From: CAZAYY01 sp964489525
GTDB lineage: Bacteria; Chloroflexota; Anaerolineae; Anaerolineales; JABWBV01
Length of the DNA: 64,000 nt
Reading direction: 5' to 3'
Assembly: GCA_964489525.1 (NCBI GenBank)
Contig: CAZAYY010000019.1
Location: forward strand, 1 to 64,000
Shown piece after piece: positions 15,177 to 23,168 of this stretch. The position numbers and the translations under genes were made by a program. Within the stretch, counting starts at the first letter, position 1, and every line of letters begins with the position of its first letter. Below the pieces are notes generated by a model, which saw nothing but the letters and a program-made list of their open reading frames with translations, made no database searches and was not told the DNA's origin.

Positions 15177-15560
15177 TTAGGGAAGGGCGAATTGGGCAGT
15201 GTCCATGGTGCGAATTACCAGGCCGACCGAAATCAGGGCGGTGGTGGCATACATGAGCATTTCTCCATGGCCTTCTTCTCCCCGGGTATAGGAATATGCC
15301 AGGGGGATGGCTGCCAGGGTGATGAAGGCGTAAAGCAAATGCACCCAGGGGCGGGCAGGCCGCAGGTCGAGAAACAGCCAGAGGTACGCGCCAAACAGCA
15401 TTTGCACAATTAGCAAGCCTTCGGCAATAACCAGCGCGCCCCAGTAGCTGGGATCCATTCCCTGCTTGCGGAAAAAGCGCAGGTAGCCCCAGGCTGTCAG
15501 GAAGATGAAAAAGATCAGGACAGTGTTTGCCAACCGTTCGTGAATAAATGAAACTGTCAT
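15177..15560 (-). CDS. Four-helix membrane protein of unknown function near the Rieske operon
   Basis: A 127-residue protein with four predicted membrane helices (about 8-27, 38-58, 68-88, 99-118). It has His7 at the mouth of helix 1 (FIHERLANT), the AEGLLIVQMLFGAYLW stretch in helix 2 and a histidine at the start of helix 3 (RPWVHLLYAF). This arrangement recalls half of the haem A synthase CtaA/COX15 fold, where histidines of a four-helix bundle hold haem; that comparison is only by pattern. The ATG at 15560 has GAGGTG 7 nt upstream, and a longer reading frame would run through tRNA-Ser. It lies 156 bp upstream of the Rieske gene in the same direction and may be part of the same respiratory unit. 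Confidence 0.75.
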   Translation of the reverse strand: MTVSFIHERLANTVLIFFIFLTAWGYLRFFRKQGMDPSYWGALVIAEGLLIVQMLFGAYLWLFLDLRPARPWVHLLYAFITLAAIPLAYSYTRGEEGHGEMLMYATTALISVGLVIRTMDTAQFALP

Positions 15561-15616
15561 CGGGCACCTCAGTTCAAAAAAATCCTCCCAGCGTGAAGTC
15601 CACCGGGAGGAAAAGG

Positions 15617-15704
15617 CGGAGAGGGTGGGATTCGAACCCACGGAGCCTTTGGGGCTCACGCGCTCTCCAGGCGCGCGCGTTAGGCCAGACTACGCTACCT
15701 CTCC
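15617..15704 (-). tRNA. tRNA-Ser (anticodon GGA)
   Basis: An 88-nt class II tRNA. The acceptor stem pairs GGAGAGG with CCTCTCC, the T arm carries GTGGGTTCGAATCCCAC, and the anticodon loop CTGGAGA gives anticodon GGA reading UCC and UCU. A long variable arm follows (GAGCCCCAAAGGCTC). CCA is not encoded in full (discriminator G is followed by CCT). It sits just upstream of the four-helix protein gene. Confidence 0.95.
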
Positions 15705-15835
15705 AAATGTGCCAACCAGGCGGCAGTTTTCTGTCACCTTAGCGGGCGGTATTATACCATGAATGAGAGAAAGGGGAAGGAAAAAATGTGTTCAGGGGTT
15801 CACAAATTTCAGGCACCCTGGCACACACGTTTTTT

Positions 15836-17170
15836 TTATTCTTCCCAACCGGGGAATAAAACGGGCAGGCTTTGGGGGGCGTAGCGGTTTACCATATCGG
15901 ATGAAATGCCATTCTGGCGGCAGATTTCAGCGTAAAAGGCGGCGCTGGGGCGCATCCGGCGGGCCTGGGTGGTTTCATCCAGCGCCCAAAGGCCGAACCG
16001 CTGTGACCAGCCCCGCTCCCATTCAAAATTGTCCACCAGGCTCCAGTGGAAATAGCCCTTAATGGGCCAGTTGAAATTCACCGCCCGCCAAAGCTGGTGG
16101 ATGTGTTCTGCCAGGTAGCGCGGCCGGAGGCGGTCGTCGGGGTCCTCCACGCCATTTTCGGTGATATAGACAGGCAGTTTATACTGGGTGGCCCATTTCA
16201 GGGTTGGGTAGAATCCTTCGGGTTTGTGCGCAATGAAGCCAGTTGTGCTCAATGGGGCTTCCGGGTCGTAAAAGCGGCGGGTGAACAGCTCGCCCGGGCG
16301 CAGCAGGCTGAAGGCGGTGTTTTCTTCTGTGTAATAATTTATGCCGATGAAGTCTTGCGTGCCACGGGCTGCGGCCAGTTTTTTTGTGTAAAACGGGAAG
16401 CGCAGCACACCCGTAGCCGCGGCATCGGTAAAGAACTCGTTAAGGGTGCGCGACATGGTGCGCGCTGCCCAGCGGTCCAGCGGAGAACCCGGGCGGTAGG
16501 GAACGAAGCGGCGGTAGTGCATGGCCAGCCCAACCTGGGCCTGGGGTTGGGCGCGATGAACAGCCTGGTAGGCGGCAGCGTGGCCGCGCACCATGTTTTC
16601 CATCACTTTAAATGCGGTGGGCAGGCTGTTTTTTCCCGGCGGGAATACGCCCAGCACGTACCCCGAGGCCGTGTAAACATTCGGCTCGTTGATGGTGCAC
16701 CATAAATGGACATATTCTTTGAGCGCCCCAACCACCTTTTCCGCGAAGATGGCAAATTCCTGTGAGATATCGCGCTCCCAACCGCCCTGTTCGGAGATCC
16801 AAAGCGGGTCGGTGAAATGGTGCAGGGTGACCATAGGGGTCATTCCCCGTTCGCGCAGACCGCGCACCATCTGGCGGTAGTGGTCTAGTGCATCTTCATC
16901 CCAAATGCCTGGTGCAGGCTGGATGCGGCTCCACTCAATCGAAAGGCGGTGGGCATTTTGGCCGCTTTCGGCGGCCCGGTCGAAATCTTCTTGCCAACGC
17001 CCGCCCCACCAGTCGCAGGCAAGCCCGCTGTGTTGGCCCTGGTGAATGCGCCCCGGTTCTTGCTCCCAGGCTGCCCAGTTGTTGTTTTTATTGCCGCCTT
17101 CTACCTGGTGGGCTGCTGTTGCCGTGCCCCACATGAAGCCAGTGGGAAAATGATATGCTGCTTCAACCAT
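15836..17170 (-). CDS. Family 1 glycoside hydrolase (beta-glucosidase)
   Basis: A cytoplasmic retaining beta-glycosidase of 444 residues, the usual size for GH1. The acid/base is Glu162 in CTINEPNVY and the nucleophile is Glu338 in YITENG. The N-terminus carries the family signature FPTGFMWGTATAAHQVEG, the sugar-binding LHHFTDP and the C-terminal FHWSLVDNFEWERGW that contacts the substrate. No signal peptide is present, so it hydrolyses imported disaccharides or aryl glucosides. It is monocistronic. Neighbours do not specify its natural substrate; beta-glucosidase, beta-galactosidase or beta-fucosidase activity is possible. Confidence 0.94.
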   Translation of the reverse strand: MVEAAYHFPTGFMWGTATAAHQVEGGNKNNNWAAWEQEPGRIHQGQHSGLACDWWGGRWQEDFDRAAESGQNAHRLSIEWSRIQPAPGIWDEDALDHYRQMVRGLRERGMTPMVTLHHFTDPLWISEQGGWERDISQEFAIFAEKVVGALKEYVHLWCTINEPNVYTASGYVLGVFPPGKNSLPTAFKVMENMVRGHAAAYQAVHRAQPQAQVGLAMHYRRFVPYRPGSPLDRWAARTMSRTLNEFFTDAAATGVLRFPFYTKKLAAARGTQDFIGINYYTEENTAFSLLRPGELFTRRFYDPEAPLSTTGFIAHKPEGFYPTLKWATQYKLPVYITENGVEDPDDRLRPRYLAEHIHQLWRAVNFNWPIKGYFHWSLVDNFEWERGWSQRFGLWALDETTQARRMRPSAAFYAEICRQNGISSDMVNRYAPQSLPVLFPGWEE

Positions 17171-17388
17171 GGTTCTGCCTCGCTTTGACGGTTGTTGGGT
17201 GACAGCTCACCCATCCCCTGGGCCGGAAGCCGGGGCTGAGTGACTGCATTTATTCTATCATGTTCAAGCCAACTGCCTGGGAATATCTCCGGGTTAACTT
17301 CGAATGGCTGCGTTTTTTTGTTTTTTTATGTTATCCTTAACCCGGGCTGGCATGAACCAGCAGGTTGTTTTTTTGCAGGAGGTTTGTT

Positions 17389-18243
17389 ATGGAAACCCGC
17401 ATGTTTGGCCGGACTGGCCATTTGAGCACCGTGGCCATTTTCGGGGCAGCTGCTTTTTGGAACGTAACCCAACCGGAAGCCGACCGGGTGATGGAGCAGG
17501 TGATTGCTGCAGGTATCAACCATATTGATGTTGCTCCCTCGTATGGCCTGGCAGAGGAACGCATTGGCCCGTGGATGCCTGCTGAGCGCAGCCGGTTTTT
17601 CCTGGGCTGCAAAACCATGGAGCGCAGCCGAGATGGGGCGCTGGCAGAAATGGAAAGGTCGCTTAAACGGCTGCAGGTGGACCAGTTTGACCTCTACCAA
17701 ATTCATGCCATCACCACCCTGGAGGAACTGGACGCCGCCACCCAAAAAGGAGGAGCACTGGAGGGGATTTTGGAGGCCCAGGCCGCCGGGCTGACCCGGC
17801 ATATCGGAATTACAGGCCACGGGCTGCAGGCCCCGGCGCTGTTTCTGGAAGGCCTGCGCCGCTTTCGCTTTGATTCGGTACTTTTCCCGCTGAACGCCCG
17901 AATGTATGCCGAGCCGGACTATCGTCGTGATGCCGAAGCGCTGATTGCGGAATGCAAAGAGCAAAACGTAGGCACGATGGTCATTAAAACCATCACCAAA
18001 GGCCCCTGGGGCGACCAGCCCAAAACGCACACCACCTGGTACGAGCCGTTTGATGATGCGGAAAAGATCCAAAATGCGGTAAACTTTGCTTTGTCGCAGG
18101 ATATTAGCGGTTTGTGCACCGCAGGCGATATCCGAGTTTTACCGCTGGTTTTAGACGCGTGCCAGCGATTTACAACCATGAGCGAATCAGCGCAGTTGGC
18201 TTATGTGCAGGCTGTTGCGGATCTGGTTCCACTGTTTACCTGA
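17389..18243 (+). CDS. Aldo/keto reductase family protein
   Basis: A 284-residue TIM-barrel oxidoreductase using NADPH. It opens with METRMFGRTGHLSTVAIFG, typical of the family. The catalytic tetrad is visible: Asp in INHIDVAPSYGLAEERIG followed by the Tyr, a Lys in LGCKTMERSRDGA, and a His in YQIHAI. The C-terminal part has FPLNARMYAEP and the cofactor-contact segment around TIGITGHG and GTMVIKTITKG. It differs from typical AKRs in lacking a long C-terminal loop. The ATG at 17389 has GCAGGAGG 8 nt upstream. The next gene follows 25 bp later, so the two may be cotranscribed. Substrate unknown. Confidence 0.9.
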   Translation: METRMFGRTGHLSTVAIFGAAAFWNVTQPEADRVMEQVIAAGINHIDVAPSYGLAEERIGPWMPAERSRFFLGCKTMERSRDGALAEMERSLKRLQVDQFDLYQIHAITTLEELDAATQKGGALEGILEAQAAGLTRHIGITGHGLQAPALFLEGLRRFRFDSVLFPLNARMYAEPDYRRDAEALIAECKEQNVGTMVIKTITKGPWGDQPKTHTTWYEPFDDAEKIQNAVNFALSQDISGLCTAGDIRVLPLVLDACQRFTTMSESAQLAYVQAVADLVPLFT

Positions 18244-18268
18244 ACCCCACCCTTATTCGGAGGTACCT

Positions 18269-18700
18269 ATGAACAACGTGAATGAAATTAAACCCCTGGA
18301 TTGGCAGCCCACCCCTGGCATTGGTTACATTGTAGAGCGCCGTCCGGACGGCGGGATGCATGTCACCTTTTCTGACGACCGGCATGAAACCCTGCTGCAT
18401 TGGCGCGAGTTCGCGATGAGCCATCTGCTTAACTCCGACCGGTTGACCCGCAACCTGTATGACCTGCGCCAGCTGGAGCACATTTCGGATGAGTCTATCC
18501 GCTTTGCGGTCGAGGCCAACAGCGACCCATCTGCCCGCAACATCCGCCTGGCGGTGGTGGTTGCCAACGAAGCCGTAGCTCAGGCGATTTATGCCGTGGC
18601 GGCTCAAACCAATTTTCCTGGCGGTACACAGTTGAAATTGTTCACCAATATTGACGAAGCGGAGGAATGGCTCAGCCGCCCGTTGGATATCCTGGCCTGA
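18269..18700 (+). CDS. SpoIIAA/STAS-like small protein
   Basis: A 143-residue soluble protein with an alternating strand-helix pattern. The first half (RRPDGGMHVTFSDDRH) forms paired strands, and the second half has NIRLAVVVANEAVAQAIYA and ends in a FTNIDEAEEWL helix, a pattern commonly found in SpoIIAA-like STAS/SEC14 proteins (an A-x-x-W-L ending). These are small proteins without known enzymatic activity. The ATG has a good CGGAGGT site. It follows the aldo/keto reductase at 25 bp and is closed by a terminator. No partner kinase or sigma factor is adjacent, so an anti-sigma role should not be assumed. Confidence 0.65.
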   Translation: MNNVNEIKPLDWQPTPGIGYIVERRPDGGMHVTFSDDRHETLLHWREFAMSHLLNSDRLTRNLYDLRQLEHISDESIRFAVEANSDPSARNIRLAVVVANEAVAQAIYAVAAQTNFPGGTQLKLFTNIDEAEEWLSRPLDILA

Positions 18701-18766
18701 GCGTTTACCTTCCTGGCGTTATAGACCTGGTAGGACAGGCCGCCGGGCACCCGCACGTTTAATTTA

Positions 18767-18802
18767 AAACCCTGCAGTTTTTTGAAAAACTGCAGGGTTT
18801 TC
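18767..18802 (+). terminator. Terminator after the STAS-like gene
   Basis: Arms AAAACCCTGCAGTTTTT and AAAACTGCAGGGTTTT around a short loop; A- and T-rich on both sides, so it probably also ends the convergent GNAT gene. Confidence 0.8.
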
Positions 18803-18873
18803 GACCCATTAGACACCTTTTGCAGGCCTATCTCGAAACGGTCTGAATCGAAATCGGTTGTCCGCAGGGGTCG

Positions 18874-19353
18874 TCAAACCAGCTTTTTCTCCATAATCAG
18901 GGCGTCTTCGCCGCCGTTGTAATAGCCGCTCCATGCGCCGGCGCTGCGATAGCCCAGTTTCTTGTACAGCGCGATTGCCTGTTCATTCGAAATGCGCACA
19001 CACAGGCGCATCCGGCTGACATGCACGGACTGTTCCCCCCGCAAAATCAATTCCCTGGCAATCCCCCGGTTGCGATATTCGGGCAGCACCCCCACGGTCG
19101 CAATCCAGGCCAAATCTTCTTCGGGTTTGTTGTCTATGGCCACAAAGCCAGCCAGCCTGCCACCCACCAGCGCCTTGAACCGGGCCAGGTTGGGCAGCGA
19201 AAGCGAGGCCAGAACATCCAGCAGGGGCCAGGCATCCAGCGGAAAACACACCTTTTCAAGCTGGTGAATGGCCAGTGTGTCGCGCCAGGTTGCCGGAATG
19301 ATTTCAAAGCCGGCCTGGCCCTCAGAGGAATTGGAAAAGGGGCTGGAATTCAT
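18874..19353 (-). CDS. GNAT family N-acetyltransferase (RimI-like)
   Basis: A 159-residue acetyltransferase using acetyl-CoA. The core is AWIATVGVLPEYRNRGIARELI, containing the RNRGIA pyrophosphate loop (motif A), followed by LCVRISNEQAIALYKKLGYRSAG (motif B with Asn and Tyr). The end GYYNGGEDALIMEKKL is characteristic of RimI-like members, which acetylate protein N-termini or free amines. The start at 19353 (MNSSPFSNSS) places the protein at normal length; the reading frame is open to 19434, and no strong ribosome binding site decides. It is monocistronic, convergent with the preceding gene. Confidence 0.85.
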   Translation of the reverse strand: MNSSPFSNSSEGQAGFEIIPATWRDTLAIHQLEKVCFPLDAWPLLDVLASLSLPNLARFKALVGGRLAGFVAIDNKPEEDLAWIATVGVLPEYRNRGIARELILRGEQSVHVSRMRLCVRISNEQAIALYKKLGYRSAGAWSGYYNGGEDALIMEKKLV

Positions 19354-19551
19354 TGCACGGCATATTTTACCAGGGAAGCAAAGGGGAAACGTGTCCAATG
19401 ACCATTGGGTCATTTCAAGAATTGGACATGACACAAGCAGCCCTTGATGATGGAATGATCCTTATGCTATTCGCAGGATGACAATTCCGATTTATGGATT
19501 CGCTGCCCAAGATTTATGGATGATTATCCACCGCCCTGTGGCTGCGCCAAA

Positions 19552-19585
19552 ATCCCCCCTTTTTGACCCGGCAAAAAGGGGGGAT
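19552..19585. terminator. Hairpin with A/T flanked stem between GNAT and slipin genes
   Basis: Arms ATCCCCCCTTTTT and AAAAAGGGGGGAT around GACCCGGC. It lies downstream of the slipin gene (minus strand) and may terminate the NfeD-slipin operon. Confidence 0.55.
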
Positions 19586-19646
19586 GAATGGCTCATAGGT
19601 TTAGCGGTCCCTGGTAGGGGCAGGCCGCAAGAACCAGGAAAATGGG

Positions 19647-20582
19647 TTACTCTTTCTGGGCGGGCTTCATACCCAGGAAGCCGTTCAGCAGGCTGCTGAA
19701 CTCCATCGGGAAGATGTATTTCGTGGAAGGAGAATCCCCCAACGCTTTGAGCGTTTCGAAGTACTGCAGTGTCATGGTGTTGGTTTCCACTTCGCGGGCG
19801 GTTTCGTTGATACGTTGGAGTGCATCGGCAAAACCCTGGGCAGTTAACACCTGAGCCTGGCGTTCGCCTTCGGCCCGCAGGATGGCCGATTGTTTTTCGC
19901 CTTCAGCCCGCAAAATGGCGGCCTGCTTTTCGCCCTGGGCGACGTTGATGGCGGCTTCTTGCTGGCCGGTAGATTCGGTGACCAGGGCACGGCGGCCGCG
20001 CTCGGCAGACATCTGGCGGTTCATGGCATCCTGGATATCACGCGGCGGCACAATTTCGCGAATTTCTACGTTGGTCACCTTCACACCCCAGCGCTCGGTC
20101 ACTTCATCCAGGCGGGTGCGCAACATGATGTTGATGTGCTCGCGTTCAGAGAGGACATCGTCCAGCGAAATGTTGCCGATGACAGCGCGCAGCGTGGTGG
20201 TAGCCATACCCTGGGCGGCGGCCTCAAAGTTGCCTACTTGCAGCACGCTGTCGGTGGGGTTTAACACCTTGTAATACCAGATGAAGTCCACTGAAACGCC
20301 GGCGTTGTCTTTGGTAATTGAGTTCTGGTGTGGAATTTCGCGCACCTGCTCGCGCAAGTCTACCTTACGGGCTGTGTCAATAATAGGCAGCAAGATAATC
20401 AACCCAGGCCCTTTTGCGCCCAGGCAGCGCCCCAGCCGGAAAACCACCAGTCTTTCGTATTCCGAAACAATCCGGATGGCGCTGGCCAAAACCAAAACCG
20501 CAAAAACCAGGAAACCACCAACCAGGCAAAGCAGTGTCCCCAGGGAACTGGCGCCTTCTTGTAAAAATGGTGCATAGTACAT
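19647..20582 (-). CDS. Slipin, SPFH-domain stomatin-like membrane protein
   Basis: A 311-residue protein with an N-terminal membrane hairpin (about 14-38) followed by an SPFH domain (SEYERLVVFRLGRCLGAKGPG onward, about 40-200), and a long coiled-coil helix (QGEKQAAILRAEGEKQSAILRAEGE), which drives oligomerisation. Prokaryotic stomatins scaffold membrane microdomains and are cleaved by partner NfeD proteases. Its gene is 41 bp downstream of NfeD in the same direction, the known pairing, though this NfeD is the short protease-less form. The SPFH domain is complete and the C-terminus short. Function is assigned by family; the particular membrane partner is unknown. Confidence 0.92.
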   Translation of the reverse strand: MYYAPFLQEGASSLGTLLCLVGGFLVFAVLVLASAIRIVSEYERLVVFRLGRCLGAKGPGLIILLPIIDTARKVDLREQVREIPHQNSITKDNAGVSVDFIWYYKVLNPTDSVLQVGNFEAAAQGMATTTLRAVIGNISLDDVLSEREHINIMLRTRLDEVTERWGVKVTNVEIREIVPPRDIQDAMNRQMSAERGRRALVTESTGQQEAAINVAQGEKQAAILRAEGEKQSAILRAEGERQAQVLTAQGFADALQRINETAREVETNTMTLQYFETLKALGDSPSTKYIFPMEFSSLLNGFLGMKPAQKE

Positions 20583-20623
20583 AAAAAACCTCCGATTGAT
20601 TGAAAAGTATGTTGAAGCCCATA

Positions 20624-21244
20624 TTAAAGATGGGCAGGAGAACCTTGATAAGCCTCGACCACCAAAACAAACCCTTCGCGCCCAGTCACCCGCACCCGGC
20701 TGCCGGATGGGATAGGCTCTTCGCTACGAGCGCTCCACTCTTCCATTTTGACCAGCACCGTCCCTTCGTAATGGATATCGGTGCGGGCCATGCCTAAGGC
20801 GCCGATGACCTGGTCGAGATCGTGGGCGGGTTGGGAAAACTGGGCTTCGAGGGTTTTTACCACCACAAACCACAGAAATACGCCTACCGAAATGGATACG
20901 ACGCTGGCCAACAATGGGTGAACCCCAGGCACCCAACCCGATTCACCCCGGAACATAAAGGCAGAGCCGACCACCAGGGCCGCGATAGACACGATCAGGT
21001 AAAGGCGCTGGCCCGAGCGGCGCACTGCCAGGAAGAAGGGCACTACCCCGGCCACCAAAACGAACAAAGCCCACCAGTTCACGGGCAGGGTGTAAATTTG
21101 CCAGCCTGCCAGGGTGATGGTCAGGATGGCCCCTGCCTCGAAAACCCCGGTGCCAGGGGTGAGCAGGGACATCAGGATTAAAAGGAATGCCGCAACCAAC
21201 AGCAGATAGGCGATATTGGGATTGAGCAAAAAATCGGTCAGCAT
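20624..21244 (-). CDS. NfeD-like membrane protein, short form
   Basis: A 206-residue protein: four to five hydrophobic helices (about 10-125), then a C-terminal OB-fold domain (about 140-206) beginning DLDQVIGALGMARTDIHYEG and ending with SRVRVTGREGFVLVVEAY. This is the NfeD architecture without the N-terminal ClpP-like serine protease found in long NfeD. Short NfeD genes travel with stomatin genes, as here, and the two proteins are thought to form a complex in the membrane. Start ATG at 21244 follows GGAGGATGTTGT. First gene of a two-gene operon. Substrate and role are unknown. Confidence 0.88.
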   Translation of the reverse strand: MLTDFLLNPNIAYLLLVAAFLLILMSLLTPGTGVFEAGAILTITLAGWQIYTLPVNWWALFVLVAGVVPFFLAVRRSGQRLYLIVSIAALVVGSAFMFRGESGWVPGVHPLLASVVSISVGVFLWFVVVKTLEAQFSQPAHDLDQVIGALGMARTDIHYEGTVLVKMEEWSARSEEPIPSGSRVRVTGREGFVLVVEAYQGSPAHL

Positions 21245-21524
21245 ACAACATCCTCCAGCTCCTCCTACTCGCCAGGGTCAAGGGTGCTTTGGCAGCGGTG
21301 GAGCAGACTCAAATGGTTGAGGGCAGGCACTTCTTGAAGTTTGATGGAAGTTATGCCTTCTTGATAAATCGCCAAAGGTTTTTTCTCAGCCTTCCTGGTT
21401 TTTCCGGCGATTCCCTTGAGCAACCAGCCTGATCAGCCGAATAATTCGGTTGTGATTTTAAGCCGATTGCCTTTCATAGTAATTATACAGTTGAACTTGT
21501 AAACACAAACCAGATAATATGGGG

Positions 21525-21530
21525 TATTAT
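21525..21530 (+). promoter_or_regulatory. TATTAT box 7 nt before the Lgt-like start codon
   Basis: TATTAT at 21525-21530 precedes the ATG at 21538 with no Shine-Dalgarno sequence, implying a leaderless message. A second box (GATAAT, 21512-21517) is an alternative. The stretch 21245-21520 shows no gene. Confidence 0.4.
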
Positions 21531-21537
21531 TCCGCGC

Positions 21538-22293
21538 ATGACCACTGCTTTGACCTTGCCCGGCAATATTCCAATCTTTGGGTTTAGCCTGTTGGTGGGG
21601 TTGGGAGCAGCCCTGGGTATGGGCTGGTCGGTGCAGCGCGGGGGCGGGTTGGCTGCCGGGGCCGGGTTTTGGGTGCTGTTCTGTACTGTTTTGGGCGGGC
21701 GGGCGGCTTATGTGGTGGTGCATTGGGAGTATTTTGCTGCCCGGCCGTTGGAAATTGTTCAAACACCCCTGGGTGGGCTTTCGTGGCCGGGCGCCCTGGC
21801 CGGGGCGGGGTTGGCGCTGCTGCTGGCTGCCCTGTTGGTTCCGGATGGCCCGTGGGCTGCCGATGCGGTCATGCCCCTATTTGCCATGGTGTCTGCGGCG
21901 GCCTGGTTGGCCTGCATCCCGGCGGGCTGTGCCTATGGTGAAACCACAACCGGGGCCTGGCTGCCCCCTGTTTTGGATGAGTGGGGAATTGCTTCCCCCC
22001 GGGTTCCCCTGCAAACGCTAGGCGCCCTGGGCAGTGTTGGGCTGCTGGCGTTGGTTGACGGCCTTCTGCCGCGCCTCAAGCGGCCAGGGGCTGACGCTGC
22101 GCTGCTCTTTTTTTGCCTTTGCTTGCTGACCACCGTTCTTTCTGCCTGGCGCGCCGACCCTGGCCCAATGCTCCAGGGCCTGCGGCTGGACACCTGGGCG
22201 GGACTGATGCTTGCTGTTCCCGCGCTGCTCATTGTGCTGCTGGTTTTTATCCTTCCGCCTGCCAGACCCTCTTCCGGAGATACCCTGCCATGA
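21538..22293 (+). CDS. Prolipoprotein diacylglyceryl transferase-like membrane protein, divergent
   Basis: A 251-residue integral membrane protein with about seven helices. Its layout follows Lgt: LGGRAAYVVVHWEYF, LGGLSWPGALAG, a helix then CIPAGCAYGETTTGAWLP, and VPLQTLGALGS near the last helices. The usual catalytic residues are altered: Lgt has a His in the HGG loop and an Arg in the GRIGNF motif, while here those places read LGGLSWPG and IPAGCAYG. It may be an Lgt-fold protein with another job. It overlaps the amidase gene by 4 bp (ATGA) and so is translationally coupled to NAD synthesis genes. Its start is next to a TATTAT box, without a ribosome binding site. Confidence 0.7.
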   Translation: MTTALTLPGNIPIFGFSLLVGLGAALGMGWSVQRGGGLAAGAGFWVLFCTVLGGRAAYVVVHWEYFAARPLEIVQTPLGGLSWPGALAGAGLALLLAALLVPDGPWAADAVMPLFAMVSAAAWLACIPAGCAYGETTTGAWLPPVLDEWGIASPRVPLQTLGALGSVGLLALVDGLLPRLKRPGADAALLFFCLCLLTTVLSAWRADPGPMLQGLRLDTWAGLMLAVPALLIVLLVFILPPARPSSGDTLP

Positions 22294-23156
22294 AATTAAC
22301 CATTGCCCTCGCTCAAATCAACACGGTCCTTGGGAATGTGGAAGCCAACCTGGAAAAACACCTGAGCCTGGCCAAAGAGGCCCGGGCTCAGGGCGCCAAT
22401 CTGGTGGTTTTTCCCGAACTTTCGCTAACCGGTTATGTGCTGCAAGACCTGGTTCCCCAGGTGGCCCGTTCTGCGGATGCAGACGACCCCACCTTCCGCG
22501 CCCTGCTGCAGGCCAGCCAGGATATTGACATGACTGTGGGCTTTGTGGATGAAGACAGCCGCAGCCGGTTTTACATTGCTTCGGCTTACCTGAGCCGGGG
22601 CAAGGTAGTCCACATTCACCATAAGGTCTACCTGCCTACCTACGGGCTTTTTGATGAAAGCCGCTTCTTTGCCTGGGGGGACGCAATCCGGGCTTTTGAC
22701 ACCCGCTTTGGGCGAGTGGGTATGCTGATTTGCGAAGATTTCTGGCATGCCTCGCCGCCCTACCTGCTCTGGCTGGATGGCGCCGACCTGCTGATTCTCA
22801 TGTCGGCTTCGCCTGGGCGCGGGCTGCGTTCTGCAAACCAACTTGAATCTGCCCAGTGGGTGGAGCACATCAACCAGGCCTACGCCAGCCTGTTTACCAC
22901 GTTTGTGGCCCACACCAACCGGGTGGGCTACGAAGATGGCCTCAATTTTTGGGGCGGTGCAACCGTTTTTAACCCGGATGGTGAGCTGGCTGCTCGCGGG
23001 CCCTATCACGAAGAAGCCCTCACCCTGGCCCATCTGGATTTAAAGCAGATCCACCGCACCCGCGCCCGGCTGCCGCTGCTGCGCGATGAGCGCACTGCCC
23101 TGGTGCAGCGTGAGCTTAGCCGCATTTTGGAAGGCCAATCTTCTGCGCACCGCTAA
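22290..23156 (+). CDS. Carbon-nitrogen hydrolase, glutaminase-like partner of NAD synthetase
   Basis: A 288-residue nitrilase-superfamily amidohydrolase. The catalytic triad is Glu43 (FPELSLTGY), Lys112 (HHKVYLPTYG) and Cys148 (LICEDFWH). Such domains are the N-terminal glutaminase half of glutamine-dependent NadE, releasing ammonia that travels to the synthetase active site. Here the amidase is a separate gene ending 12 bp before nadE, so the two chains probably assemble into one enzyme. It starts inside the preceding gene (ATGA overlap). An unrelated nitrilase-type amidase cannot be fully excluded, but pairing with nadE makes the glutaminase role likely. Confidence 0.88.
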   Translation: MKLTIALAQINTVLGNVEANLEKHLSLAKEARAQGANLVVFPELSLTGYVLQDLVPQVARSADADDPTFRALLQASQDIDMTVGFVDEDSRSRFYIASAYLSRGKVVHIHHKVYLPTYGLFDESRFFAWGDAIRAFDTRFGRVGMLICEDFWHASPPYLLWLDGADLLILMSASPGRGLRSANQLESAQWVEHINQAYASLFTTFVAHTNRVGYEDGLNFWGGATVFNPDGELAARGPYHEEALTLAHLDLKQIHRTRARLPLLRDERTALVQRELSRILEGQSSAHR

Positions 23157-23168
23157 TTGGAGGCTGTC

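Noticed and set aside
15561..15659. N-terminal extension of the four-helix protein through the tRNA
   Set aside because: The extension is the antisense-free read of tRNA-Ser and its flank; a ribosome binding site marks the ATG at 15560.
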